Source: Candidatus Bathyarchaeota archaeon (GTDB lineage: Archaea; Thermoproteota; Bathyarchaeia; Bathyarchaeales; Bathycorpusculaceae). Taken from it: 64,000 nt of DNA. How positions within the stretch are numbered: position 1 is the first letter of the stretch; the number at the start of each line of letters is the position of its first letter. The stretch spans positions 169,677 to 233,676 of the forward strand of contig JAOZIA010000002.1 in assembly GCA_026014585.1 (NCBI GenBank), written 5' to 3'. The notes under the pieces were generated by a model. That model searched no databases. It was not told the DNA's origin and saw only the letters and a list, made by a program, of their open reading frames with translations. The translations under genes were made by a program, and so were the position numbers. This document shows positions 34,426-42,887 of the stretch, one piece after another.

Positions 34426-35643
34426 TTAAGAATTGACAGGTTTTCCTCCTGACGGTTTGATTGAGTCGTTGGATTGATTCTTCCTGTTCATTATTAACTC
34501 ATCCAGAGCAAGCACTATACCGTATAAGAACAGTATTAAGTTAATAACACCTACCACTAGAACCACTGGGTCACCTGTAAGGTTAGGTCCAACATTAGGG
34601 TATGATGTTCTAAGCCAGTAGAGAACGTACGCCTGATTTACAAATAATGTAGCAGTTATTCCAATGTATAGTGGTCGCGTCTTTTTGAGAAGCGGAAACA
34701 TCAATGCAAGCATACTTATTGCTGGAAACAGGTAACGCTCGTGGATTCTGGTTGGAAACATAAAGAAGGCAAACAGCAACATGAAGGCCGCAAAAAACGC
34801 TAAAACTTCAGTGGAAACGTTAAAGCGCTTATGGACAAAGTACAAAATAAACGCTGCAACGGAACCAAACATTACCCAGCCTATGACAAAAAAGTTGGCG
34901 TCAGAAGCCCACATGCCAACGAGTCCCCACAAGTTGAAGGCGTTAATCGAAGTGTAAGTGTAGCCTTGATAGGCGCCAAAGTAAATGTTGCTTAGAAAAC
35001 TTACAGGATTCCCACTGGTTCCCCAGTCAAAAGGCAAAACAGTAATGAAAACTGTTGCTACAAATATTGCAGTGGAATAAAGTAGTTTTTTGATTCCGCT
35101 TTTTTTATAAATTAAAAGAGCTACAAGCGGCAGTAAAGCCACAGCTTGAGGTTTAGTTAAGATTGCAACTGCCATAGCTACAGCTGAAAGTTTAGGATTA
35201 GACTTCAACGCTAAAATAAGGGACAACATAAGGAAAAACGTGTAGATTGCATCAAACTGTCCCCAAACGGCGGCGTTGTAGATTACGGTGGGGTTGAAAG
35301 CGTACAGTGCAGTGGCTAATACTGAAAGCTTGAAGCTAACGTGTTTTCGTGTGTAGAAAAAAATTAGTGCTGCGGTTGCTAAATCAAAAAGGTTGGGTAA
35401 CAGCTTAACCCAGTTATCAATGTGAATTATTGGAAACGTTTTTGCGAATGCGCCAATTATCCAAAAGAAGTAGATATTAAGTGGTGGATAGTCAATAAAG
35501 GCTGAGTTAACATAAAAAGGTCGTATGCCCATCGCGAATGCGTTTTGAGACCAAATTCTAAAGTCAGTAGTGTCAATTTGGTAACCTTGCTGTGAAAACA
35601 ATAAAAGTCTAATAATAAAGGAGCAGGCAAGTAAACTAACCAA
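34426..35643 (-). CDS. Gpi18/PIG-V-like GT-C mannosyltransferase
   Basis: About 405 residues, polytopic, resembling COG5542-type GT-C sugar transferases: QIDTTDFRIWSQN near the first loop (acidic catalytic candidate), IDYPPLNIYFFW, YAFNPTVIYNAAVWGQFDAIYTFF and ILTKPQAVALLPL. The TTG at 35643 would start inside the first helix; an in-frame CTG at 35682 adds FNFELNRREIAV, a plausible cytosolic positive leader, with GGGGA upstream. It ends 14 bases inside the extended form of the PMT-like gene. Likely role: adding sugars to a lipid-linked or protein-bound glycan. Confidence 0.82.
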   Translation of the reverse strand: MVSLLACSFIIRLLLFSQQGYQIDTTDFRIWSQNAFAMGIRPFYVNSAFIDYPPLNIYFFWIIGAFAKTFPIIHIDNWVKLLPNLFDLATAALIFFYTRKHVSFKLSVLATALYAFNPTVIYNAAVWGQFDAIYTFFLMLSLILALKSNPKLSAVAMAVAILTKPQAVALLPLVALLIYKKSGIKKLLYSTAIFVATVFITVLPFDWGTSGNPVSFLSNIYFGAYQGYTYTSINAFNLWGLVGMWASDANFFVIGWVMFGSVAAFILYFVHKRFNVSTEVLAFFAAFMLLFAFFMFPTRIHERYLFPAISMLALMFPLLKKTRPLYIGITATLFVNQAYVLYWLRTSYPNVGPNLTGDPVVLVVGVINLILFLYGIVLALDELIMNRKNQSNDSIKPSGGKPVNS

Positions 35644-35889
35644 AACGGCTATTTCGCGTCTATTTAACTCAAAGTTGAACAGCCTATTTCCCCTTTGTGC
35701 TCAAGAGTTATGTTTAAGCGCAGATAAGAAGTTTTTGAACCCAAATTTTTGTTCTTATGAATTTTATCAGCAGAACATGAAGCAATTATACGCTTTAGGT
35801 TTTCGCATTTATTATAAAATCAGAAGAGTGCCTTAAAGTAATCAACCGTTAATAAAAATGCTTATAACATAAAACAATATTTTTAATGC

Positions 35890-35913
35890 TTCAAGAACTA
35901 GCGGGTTCTCGAA
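35890..35913 (+). promoter_or_regulatory. Inverted repeat abutting the start codon of the 35915 gene
   Basis: TTCAAGAAC (35890-35898) and GTTCTCGAA (35905-35913) pair in eight of nine positions with a six-base loop TAGCGG. The right arm ends one base before the ATG at 35915, and a TATA-like CTTATAAC is at 35861-35868, so transcription would begin at or near the left arm. It is either an operator over the start site or a hairpin in the leader. Confidence 0.45.
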
Positions 35914-35914
35914 A

Positions 35915-36568
35915 ATGGCACAAGACATAGATACATTAATCGAAAACAAAGAAAACCAAATCTACCCCTTCAATGCAACCATGGAAAAACTAAAACTGGA
36001 CTTCCTCGCCCAAACAACCTGCTTTGCCAGAGAATGGTACCGCAAAACCATCAAAGAATACATCACCAAATACCCCGAAGTAACCCTGAAAATGAAAGAA
36101 GAAAAAATAGCCAACATGAAGACAAACCTAAACGAGTTGGTCTTTAACGCTGAAAAAACAATCCAACAAGCCATCGATAAACCCGAAGTTTGGTGGCACA
36201 AAAAACCCAACCCAACAACATCAATAAATCAGTACGTCCAAGTAGCTGATAAGTACCCTGAATCTGTCGACTGCGCGGTAAGATGTGCTCTTGGACAGTT
36301 AGGCATGATTTTGCAGGATTTCGGCTTTCAAGTAACCGCTGATGGAAACGCAGGAGAGTTTGGTGAGTTCTGGTTTATGCAAGTAAAAGACACCGAACAA
36401 ATCACACCATATTATCCTCACTTGCTGGATTGGACACCTGAAATGCAACAAACAATCCAAAAATACAATATACAATATGCATCTGCACTGGAAATCTTTA
36501 AGGAGCTACATGAGCTTAAAGAAGAAAAGAAACGCCAGCAAGCCTTAGAACGTTGGGACTCAATGTAA
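35915..36568 (+). CDS. Uncharacterised soluble protein
   Basis: 217 residues, no signal peptide or membrane helix. The N-terminal half is helical and Lys/Glu-rich (KENQIYPFNATMEKLKLDFLAQTTCFAREWYRKTIKEYI), a middle segment has PEVWWHKKP, and the C-terminal half contains DCAVRCALGQLGMILQDFGFQV and GEFGEFWFMQ, ending in a charged helix. Two Cys in DCAVRC and one in TTC could bind metal but form no known motif. I do not recognise the family. The ATG is preceded immediately by an inverted repeat. It is convergent with memo, one base apart. Confidence 0.72.
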   Translation: MAQDIDTLIENKENQIYPFNATMEKLKLDFLAQTTCFAREWYRKTIKEYITKYPEVTLKMKEEKIANMKTNLNELVFNAEKTIQQAIDKPEVWWHKKPNPTTSINQYVQVADKYPESVDCAVRCALGQLGMILQDFGFQVTADGNAGEFGEFWFMQVKDTEQITPYYPHLLDWTPEMQQTIQKYNIQYASALEIFKELHELKEEKKRQQALERWDSM

Positions 36569-36569
36569 A

Positions 36570-37415
36570 TTATTTTCCAAAACTAACCGCTGCATACCCA
36601 ACCACGCTTGAATAGTCACCTGAAACATCACCGCTATTGTGGTAATTGAGCATTTTAGCTTTAGCACCCACACCAGTGGCATAAGTTATCAGCGATGTTA
36701 TTGGTGCAAAACCGCAGGCAGTTATGTTTTGGTTTTCCACAGTTTCATAAAAGCCTTTAGAATCTCCTTCAAGTACAAACTTTAAGGCAGCTTGGTCTTT
36801 TGCAAAAGCCACTTTGGCAGGTTCATAATGCGTCATGTCAGATGAAGCGATAACCACCGCGTTTTTTGTATCCAAAGTTTCCACCAGCGCCCTGCCGACC
36901 TCCACTGCACTCTGATAATCCTGCATCTGAAAACAGATAGGCACAAACTTGAAGGAGTTTCCGTAGAGGAACTGTAGAAAAGGCAACTGTACCTCTATTG
37001 AGTGCTCAAATCTGTGAGATAACTCGTCAACTTCAACCACGCGGGTTTCTTTTAAAATCTCATCGGCAACTGCAGTGTCAACTTGAACATTACCAAGTGG
37101 GGTTTGCCATTCACCTTCACGCATCAACCCAAGCGCACTACCATACCCTGTGTGGTTTGGACCTAAAATAATCACGGTATTAGGCAAGCCATCCACAGCT
37201 AACTCGTAATAAGCGGATGCTGCAACAGCACCAGAATACATGTAGCCCGCATGGGGACAAATTAAACCGACTAAGCGTCGGGGATGAATATGCAAGTTAG
37301 GGGTGGGAAGTTTTCCTGGACCTAAACTGCTTAGAAAACAAGATTTAAGTTGGGATTTGAGGGGTTCGGCGTCGCCTTCGTAAAATTGACCGGCAACAAC
37401 TGGACGCCGAATCAT
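36570..37415 (-). CDS. memo: MEMO family protein (AmmeMemoRadiSam protein B)
   Basis: 281-residue protein of the MEMO1 family, structurally related to non-haem iron dioxygenases. The conserved N-terminus IRRPVVAGQFYEGD, the His motifs LICPHAGYMYSG and ILGPNHTGYG, and the late SGDVSGDYSSVVGYAAVSF are all present. Its molecular role in archaea is unproven; it often lies near AMMECR1 and a radical SAM gene, neither of which is adjacent here. It follows rps2 by six bases, in the conserved archaeal order eno-rps2-memo. Confidence 0.95.
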   Translation of the reverse strand: MIRRPVVAGQFYEGDAEPLKSQLKSCFLSSLGPGKLPTPNLHIHPRRLVGLICPHAGYMYSGAVAASAYYELAVDGLPNTVIILGPNHTGYGSALGLMREGEWQTPLGNVQVDTAVADEILKETRVVEVDELSHRFEHSIEVQLPFLQFLYGNSFKFVPICFQMQDYQSAVEVGRALVETLDTKNAVVIASSDMTHYEPAKVAFAKDQAALKFVLEGDSKGFYETVENQNITACGFAPITSLITYATGVGAKAKMLNYHNSGDVSGDYSSVVGYAAVSFGK

Positions 37416-37421
37416 AGATAG

Positions 37422-38231
37422 CTAACCTTCCTCATCATCTTCTTTGGTTATTTTGGCTTCAAAGTCTTCGATGGATGCTACTGGGTCTTTGTCTGGTGCG
37501 ATTTCACCGCGTTCGCGTAGGATTTGGCGTGCGAGGAGCCAGAATATGACTGCTAATGCGCGTCTGCCTTTGTTATTGGTTGGGATAACAAAGTCTACGC
37601 CTGAAAATTCGTTGTCTGTGCTACATAATGCAACGATTGGTATACCGACTTTGCTAGCTTCTTTGACTGCTTGCGCGTCTGCGCGTGGGTCAGAGACAAC
37701 AATGATTTCTGGGTCAACTCTGTTTGGGTATTGTGGGTTTGAGAGTGAACCTGGGATGAATCTGCCGATGATTGGGGTTGCGCCTGTTAGTTGGCAGAAC
37801 TTTTTGATTGGTTCATGCGCGTAGAGTCTTGTTGCTGTAACCGCGACCTTTGCGGGTTCATAGCGGGACAGGAACTTGGCTGCAACTCTGATGCGGTCAT
37901 CTGTCTTTTTTACGTCCAGTACAAATAATCCGTCTGGGCGGATTCTGTAGATGAAGGGTTCCATATCAAGGGTTTTCATCCTTGTGCCGATGTGAATACC
38001 TGCAGAGAGCATTGTGTCACGTGGAAGCAAAAGTTCTTCAGTTGGTGGCTGAACCTCAATTTGCTCTTCTTCTTGTGTTTCTTCCTCAGCTTCAGCTATT
38101 TCTTCTTCAACTTCAACTGGGACTTCTTCTTGAACTTCTTCTACCTGCTCAACTTGTTCTTCTTCGGCTTGGGCTTCTTCTGGTTGTTCTTCCTCTACCG
38201 GAATATTTTCTTTTGATTGATCTTCTGCCAT
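37422..38231 (-). CDS. rps2: 30S ribosomal protein S2 with long acidic N-terminal extension
   Basis: 269 residues. The S2 core begins near residue 70 (LPRDTMLSAGIHIGTRMKTLDMEPFIYRIRPDGLFVLDVKKTDDRI) and includes GRFIPGSLSNPQYP, EIIVVSDPRADAQAVKEAS and GIPIVALCSTDN. Before it lies a roughly 65-residue stretch that is more than half Glu with interspersed Val, Gln and Pro. The C-terminus is also acidic (KEDDEEG). An internal ATG at DTMLS would give a normal-length S2, but the extension is open from the operon junction and its codons look normal. Lies 15 bases after enolase. Confidence 0.95.
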   Translation of the reverse strand: MAEDQSKENIPVEEEQPEEAQAEEEQVEQVEEVQEEVPVEVEEEIAEAEEETQEEEQIEVQPPTEELLLPRDTMLSAGIHIGTRMKTLDMEPFIYRIRPDGLFVLDVKKTDDRIRVAAKFLSRYEPAKVAVTATRLYAHEPIKKFCQLTGATPIIGRFIPGSLSNPQYPNRVDPEIIVVSDPRADAQAVKEASKVGIPIVALCSTDNEFSGVDFVIPTNNKGRRALAVIFWLLARQILRERGEIAPDKDPVASIEDFEAKITKEDDEEG

Positions 38232-38246
38232 ACATTATCTCTTCTT

Positions 38247-39500
38247 TTATCGTACTTTTAAATCTGCCATTTTGGCACGTGTATCAAGGAACTGCTCGAT
38301 GCGGATTAACTCGTTGAGTTTCGCGATTCTTGCGCCTTCCACAACGCCTGTTTTGATTATTGGGCATTTATAGGCAACCGCAAGGTGAGCTATATGCCAA
38401 TCGGTTGTATCACCGCTTCGATGGGACACAACTGGCTGGTAACCGTGACGCTGAGCCATTTCGATTGTTTCAGCTGCATCGGTTAAGGTTCCTATCTGGT
38501 TGACTTTTATTATGATTGCGTTTCCAGCGTTAATCTTTATTCCATTATTTAACCTTTCAGTGTTAGTTGTGAATAAATCATCGCCACAAATTAAGCAGTT
38601 CTTTGCCTTTCTGGTCAATTCAGCAAAGCTTTCAAAGTCTTCCTCATGAAATGGGTCTTCAACATAAGCCAAGTGATACTTCTCGATAAGTTCCAGCATG
38701 AACTCAAGCTGCTCGGCAGTATCACGTTTTTTGCCTTCATTACTGTAAATGTACTTTTCCTCTCGCGCCTTCCAAAATGATGAAGCCGCAACATCTAAAC
38801 CAAAGCCACATTCAAAATCCATCTCATTGCCAGCTTCCTCACAGGCTTTTGCAATGACCTCAAAGGCATCCACGGTGTCAATGTTGGCTATCCAGGCACC
38901 TTCGTCGCTTTTGCCGCCGTTGAAGGTGGTGCTTTTCTTTTTTAGTGAATCCCCAATTTTCTTGTGAATCAGGGCGTTTGCGGTTACAGCTTCTAGGAAG
39001 GTTTCAGCACCATAGGGCAGTGCTAGATATTCTTGGATGTCGGGGGCTTTGCCTCTTGCGTGTGCGCCGCCGCTTATGCAGTTGCCAAGTGGATATGGCA
39101 TGGTTGTTGCTGCGTTTCCGCCCAGAAACTGGAATAGTAATTGTCCATGTGAGTTTGCGGCTGCTTCGGCGTTTGCAAGCGAAATTGCAAATGCAGTGTT
39201 TCCGCCGATGTTTTTGAAGTCGTTTGTGCCATCAAGCTCATGCAGTGTGCTGTCGATTTCTTCTTGAAAATCAGCATTTAACCCTGCAAGTTCAGCCGAG
39301 ATTATTTCATCGACTTTTTTTATGGCTGCGTCAACGCCGCCTGTAGGATAGTACACTACTTCGGCTTTTCCACGGCTTTTTCCTGCGGGCGCTGCGGCTC
39401 TTCCGAATCCGCCTGTGGTTATTACGTCAACTTCTATGGTTTCTTCTCCGCGGTTGTTGAAAACTTTTCGTGGGATAAGGTCTTCAATGACTGATGACAC
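38247..39500 (-). CDS. eno: Enolase (phosphopyruvate hydratase)
   Basis: Glycolytic/gluconeogenic enzyme interconverting 2-phosphoglycerate and phosphoenolpyruvate; about 417 residues. Visible are the N-terminal capping domain, GGNAAHG-like HARGKAPDIQEYLALP, the Mg2+ ligands in FGLDVAA, VEDPFHEED and ICGDDLF, the catalytic region KVNQIGTLTDAAE and the signature SHRSGDTTDWHIAHLAVA. I chose GTG 39500 because GAGGAA lies nine bases upstream; TTG at 39515 would overlap that site. First gene of eno-rps2-memo; the usual rpoN-rpoK genes do not precede it here. Confidence 0.97.
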   Translation of the reverse strand: MSSVIEDLIPRKVFNNRGEETIEVDVITTGGFGRAAAPAGKSRGKAEVVYYPTGGVDAAIKKVDEIISAELAGLNADFQEEIDSTLHELDGTNDFKNIGGNTAFAISLANAEAAANSHGQLLFQFLGGNAATTMPYPLGNCISGGAHARGKAPDIQEYLALPYGAETFLEAVTANALIHKKIGDSLKKKSTTFNGGKSDEGAWIANIDTVDAFEVIAKACEEAGNEMDFECGFGLDVAASSFWKAREEKYIYSNEGKKRDTAEQLEFMLELIEKYHLAYVEDPFHEEDFESFAELTRKAKNCLICGDDLFTTNTERLNNGIKINAGNAIIIKVNQIGTLTDAAETIEMAQRHGYQPVVSHRSGDTTDWHIAHLAVAYKCPIIKTGVVEGARIAKLNELIRIEQFLDTRAKMADLKVR

Positions 39501-39629
39501 GTTATCGTTCCTCAAGAGGCTATAACTTTTATCAACAGCTTATTTTATGTTTCGGAACCTCAAAACCATCAGAGACCCCTAACCCGCATACTACACCGCC
39601 CTAACAAAGAAAACTTGCCGTTGAAGAGA

Positions 39630-39736
39630 CCCCTCTATGGTTTCTGCAATGAATTTCTAATAGGAACCAAATAGACCTGTTAGCTCCCCTCTCTATGTTT
39701 CTGCATACTTTGGCTATTAGGCTCCAAATAGGTTGG
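39630..39736. repeat. Tandem pair of the ~46 bp intergenic repeat (locus 2)
   Basis: Units at about 39630-39675 and 39686-39736 match those at 5228-5340. The first unit (CTATGGTTTCTGCA, then CTAATAGGAACCAAATAG) matches the second unit of locus 1; the second (CTATGTTTCTGCATAC, TTGGCTATTAGG) matches the first unit of locus 1. The tail AAATAGGTTGGT is also shared with locus 1. The pair sits in the enolase-kelch gap, which has no gene. Confidence 0.75.
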
Positions 39737-39755
39737 TAAATAGAACTGTTGGTTG

Positions 39756-40931
39756 CTAAGTCTGCGAGGCTTTGTGGGTGTGCTTAAAATGATACACCGT
39801 AACGCCAGTAACTGCAATAACTGCGCCTGCAACAGCAACTATAGCGGTCGTTGGAAAAGAGGATTGCTCATCACCAGAAGAACCACCAGTTGGAGTACTT
39901 GTTGACACGGCAGACGGATTATCATTGGCGGAGGCAGTTGGAGGGAGAATGGTGGTCACCAAAGGAGTATTGCTATAGCCGAAAGGAATGTATCGTTCAA
40001 CTGTGGCAAGAGGCGGTGTTGGGTTTATGTCTTCTCCTTTGCCACCAATTGCATAAATAACATCATCTACAACTGCAACACCCAACCATCCTCTAGCAGT
40101 AGGCATAGCAGCACCCTCACTCCACGAATCATTTGACGGATCATAAACCTTGTTCCAACTCTTAAAAAAAATGCCATCAGTACCACCTAATTGATAAAAC
40201 CTCTGCGGAGCAAAAACACCCGACGTAAGAACACCACTTGAGGACGGATTCCAAGCACCAGACTTTATAGCCCAGGAGTCATTAACAGGATCATAAATTT
40301 GCATGTCACCAGCTATTTTATGCTCGTTGTGTATACCTATTACCCAGATTTTTCCGTTAATCACAGTTGAAACATAAGACTGAGTGGCTTTAGGTAGAGG
40401 GGTTGCTGTTGTCCACGAATCAGTGGCAATGTTATAAACTTGATTGGCGTTAGTAGAATAACCCGTCGAGGCATTATTTAGTTGTCCGCCCATCACGTAG
40501 AGTTTTCCGTCAACAATATTTGCGCAGATATACCATACGGGAATAGGCAAATCTGCGATTGATGCCCAGCTGTCGGTTTTTGTATTGTAAACAAAGTTTG
40601 CCTGTACCTCTCCCATGCCGCCAACGCAGTATATTTTATTCTCATAGGCTGCAATTCCAAAATAGGCTTTGTTTTTCGGCATTGGCGTTTTTGTTGTCCA
40701 AGTATCCGAAGATGGATCATACATTTCATTAACTCCGTCTCTACCGCCGATGGCATATATTTTGCCATCCACTACAGCAACGCCTAAACCTTGCCTAGCT
40801 GTAGGCATAGATGTCATGGTTTGCCAAGTGTTTTCTAAAGTGGGTGTCTTGGCATTTACGTGTAAAAATGGACATAAAAGCACAATAGTTAGAAGTGTAA
40901 CTGCGAACGCTAATTTTCGAAATTGCCTCAC
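39756..40931 (-). CDS. Secreted kelch-repeat protein with C-terminal membrane anchor
   Basis: 391 residues: signal peptide (about 1-27), then six or so kelch blades with recurring GKIYAIGG, VYNxxTDSW and MPTAR elements (about 35-320), a Ser/Thr/Pro linker (about 325-360), a membrane helix (FPTTAIVAVAGAVIAVTGVTVYHF) and a short basic end. Kelch propellers mediate binding or, rarely, sugar oxidation; a surface adhesin or binding protein is most likely. Several sequons (NNAS, NDS) suggest glycosylation. GTG start at 40931 with GTAGGTGAG overlapping. Transcribed alone. Confidence 0.88.
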   Translation of the reverse strand: MRQFRKLAFAVTLLTIVLLCPFLHVNAKTPTLENTWQTMTSMPTARQGLGVAVVDGKIYAIGGRDGVNEMYDPSSDTWTTKTPMPKNKAYFGIAAYENKIYCVGGMGEVQANFVYNTKTDSWASIADLPIPVWYICANIVDGKLYVMGGQLNNASTGYSTNANQVYNIATDSWTTATPLPKATQSYVSTVINGKIWVIGIHNEHKIAGDMQIYDPVNDSWAIKSGAWNPSSSGVLTSGVFAPQRFYQLGGTDGIFFKSWNKVYDPSNDSWSEGAAMPTARGWLGVAVVDDVIYAIGGKGEDINPTPPLATVERYIPFGYSNTPLVTTILPPTASANDNPSAVSTSTPTGGSSGDEQSSFPTTAIVAVAGAVIAVTGVTVYHFKHTHKASQT

Positions 40932-41204
40932 CTACAAACCATCAAATGATGCAATAAATACGCTTTTAAATTTTATCACAAAACCCCCAATCACCCATAA
41001 CCCTGAATTACAAAACTTTTTCAGCTCAATTCACCTTTTTTATACAAACTTAATAATACCCAAGCCAAACGGCCTGACTAACTCAGGCTCCACCAAAAAA
41101 ATAGCAAAATCATTTCTTTGTGATAGCTCCGATTTGTTGTTATCGCCATGTAACTGCAAACACTTTTACCCCCAAAAACGCCCAGATTACCCAGAGGTTT
41201 AATT

Positions 41205-41555
41205 TTGGTTTTGATTGAAGGGCTCAACCTTAAAGCTGAATGTATCCCCAAAACCCAACTAATCCAGCAATGGAAAACGCTTAGCCAAGAGCCAATGCCT
41301 AAGATTGCAGCGTTTAGGGTGGAAGATGAGGATTTTGAGCACGTACTTTTGCGTCTTAATTGCCCGGAAGATTTGGAGAGGGAAATTCTGGAGTGGGGAC
41401 GCACGCTGACACGGGAAGGTACAGATGCGTGTGTGTTTAACGGGGAAGAAAATCTAAACGCGGACTATATCATTCTGGTCAGGCAGAACCCGTATCACTC
41501 GTTCAATGAAATCATCCGCCATGAACTCGCGCATATAGCAAAAGGCGACCTATAA
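41205..41555 (+). CDS. Small HExxH protein, possible minimal zinc protease
   Basis: 116 residues with the zincin-type motif HELAH at about residues 106-110 (IIRHELAHIAKGDL), the last residues of the protein. The preceding half shows a conserved-looking EREILEWGRTLTREGTDACVFNG and YIILVRQNPYHSFNE. The helix-HExxH layout recalls M48/M78-like folds, but no third zinc ligand can follow because the chain ends four residues after the His; it would have to lie upstream or come from a partner. TTG start with AGAGGT nine bases upstream. Abuts the convergent LLM gene. Confidence 0.65.
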   Translation: MVLIEGLNLKAECIPKTQLIQQWKTLSQEPMPKIAAFRVEDEDFEHVLLRLNCPEDLEREILEWGRTLTREGTDACVFNGEENLNADYIILVRQNPYHSFNEIIRHELAHIAKGDL

Positions 41556-42506
41556 CTACGCTTTAATCACGGTTTTTGCGAACAGCTCCAAGTTAGCAAA
41601 ATCGGGTAGGTCACTGAAAAACAGCATAAAATACGAAACACCCAAATCTTCAAAAACAGCAAGCTTCTCCCTGCACTCCTCAGGTGTACCCGCCAGATTT
41701 GTTTTCTTAAAGTCCTCAAGGCTTGTTCCTTTCTGCATTAGTTTTTCTGCGTGGGCTTTGAAGCTTTTTTGGTCTTCTCCTATAACGACTTGGTAGCCGG
41801 GCCAGCAGGACTTCTCGATTTCTTCAAAGTTTCTGCCAACTTCTTTGCAGTGACGCTCCAAAACGAAGAGTTTATGCTGGTACTCTTCAAGTGTGGGTAT
41901 GAAGCCCCAGTCGAAGCGGTCGGCGTATTTGGCGGTGACTTTTAGGGTTAGTTTTTCGCCGCTTCCTCCAACCACAAGGGGCGGGTGTGGTTTCTGGAGG
42001 GGTTTGGGTTCACAAACGGCATTTTTGAGCTTGTAATATTTGCCTGAGAAATTGGCGGTTTGCTCTGTCCAGAGCTTTTTCATAATTTCTAAAGTTTCGC
42101 CTAAACGTTCAATACGAGATGCAGTTTGTGGAAAGGTTATGCCGTAGGCGTTGTGTTCCTTTTTTTGTACGCCAGCCCCGATGCCCACGTCAAGCCTTCC
42201 ATTTGAGAGGATATCTACGGTTGCCGCCATTTTTGCCAGCAACGCAGGATTGCGATAAGGGTTGCAGGTCACCATGGTGCCTAAGCGGATTTTGCGGGTT
42301 TGTGTTGCAAGTGCGGAGAGGGTGGTCCATGCTTCAAGAATGGGCATGTTTTTGTACATTAGGTGGTCGTCTATCCAGACGGAATCATACCCCAGTTTTT
42401 CACATTTCAGCACGATTTGTTTTAGGGTGCTGATTTGCTCTGCTGGGTTGGATGGCATTTTGTAGCCGTAGAAGGGGAGAAAAACCCCAAAGTTTAGTTT
42501 GCCCAA
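41556..42506 (-). CDS. LLM-class F420-dependent oxidoreductase
   Basis: Luciferase-like TIM barrel of about 316 residues, probably coenzyme F420-dependent. Motifs: GVFLPFYGYK, LGYDSVWIDDHLMY, RIRLGTMVTCNPYRNPALLAKMAATVDILSNGRLDVGIGAG, and PLVVGGSGEKLTLKVTAKYAD. Substrate unknown. I start it at TTG 42506 because GAGGTC lies seven bases upstream and homologues begin near KLNFGVFLP; the open frame further upstream to 42584 has no ribosome site and overlaps a separate small ORF. Confidence 0.9.
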   Translation of the reverse strand: MGKLNFGVFLPFYGYKMPSNPAEQISTLKQIVLKCEKLGYDSVWIDDHLMYKNMPILEAWTTLSALATQTRKIRLGTMVTCNPYRNPALLAKMAATVDILSNGRLDVGIGAGVQKKEHNAYGITFPQTASRIERLGETLEIMKKLWTEQTANFSGKYYKLKNAVCEPKPLQKPHPPLVVGGSGEKLTLKVTAKYADRFDWGFIPTLEEYQHKLFVLERHCKEVGRNFEEIEKSCWPGYQVVIGEDQKSFKAHAEKLMQKGTSLEDFKKTNLAGTPEECREKLAVFEDLGVSYFMLFFSDLPDFANLELFAKTVIKA

Positions 42507-42693
42507 TGAGTTTGACCTCGGTTTTTTTGAGTTTAGCTTGGCAGAGCCTCTTTTTGTATTCGCCGCAGTAACTGTTGCCCCCATCCCAACATTGGGGTGT
42601 TACTTTGTTGCATTCTTTGATATATTCACATTTGTATAATATGCTATCAACTTTTTGTTGAAGGTCCCTTAATAATATTTTAATTGCCCCCAA
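42400..42693 (-). CDS. Small Cys-rich protein overlapping the LLM gene start
   Basis: 97-residue ORF from TTG 42693. Its N-terminal half looks genuine: IKILLRDLQQKVDSILYKCEYIKECNKV followed by CWDGGNSYCGEYKKR, a CxxxxxC...C...YCG spacing like that of small archaeal metal-binding peptides. AAGGT lies just before, and an ACTATATTG TATA-like element is about 30 bases further up. The last 35 residues overlap the LLM gene out of frame and look less protein-like, so the real product may be shorter by frameshift or the overlap may be genuine. Confidence 0.45.
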   Translation of the reverse strand: MGAIKILLRDLQQKVDSILYKCEYIKECNKVTPQCWDGGNSYCGEYKKRLCQAKLKKTEVKLIGQTKLWGFSPLLRLQNAIQPSRANQHPKTNRAEM

Positions 42694-42887
42694 TAGCCAT
42701 ACCTTCTAACACGAGACACAATATAGTAAGAATCAAGATATAATAAACTATTGTGTCAAACACCCAACCAAACAAACCAAAAAACAACACATAACTATTT
42801 TCCAGTTAAAATCTACTTTTTGCTTAGATAAGTAATTATAATTCCCAAACCAAATATTATCTTTAAACACGCCGTTGATGATGAAAA

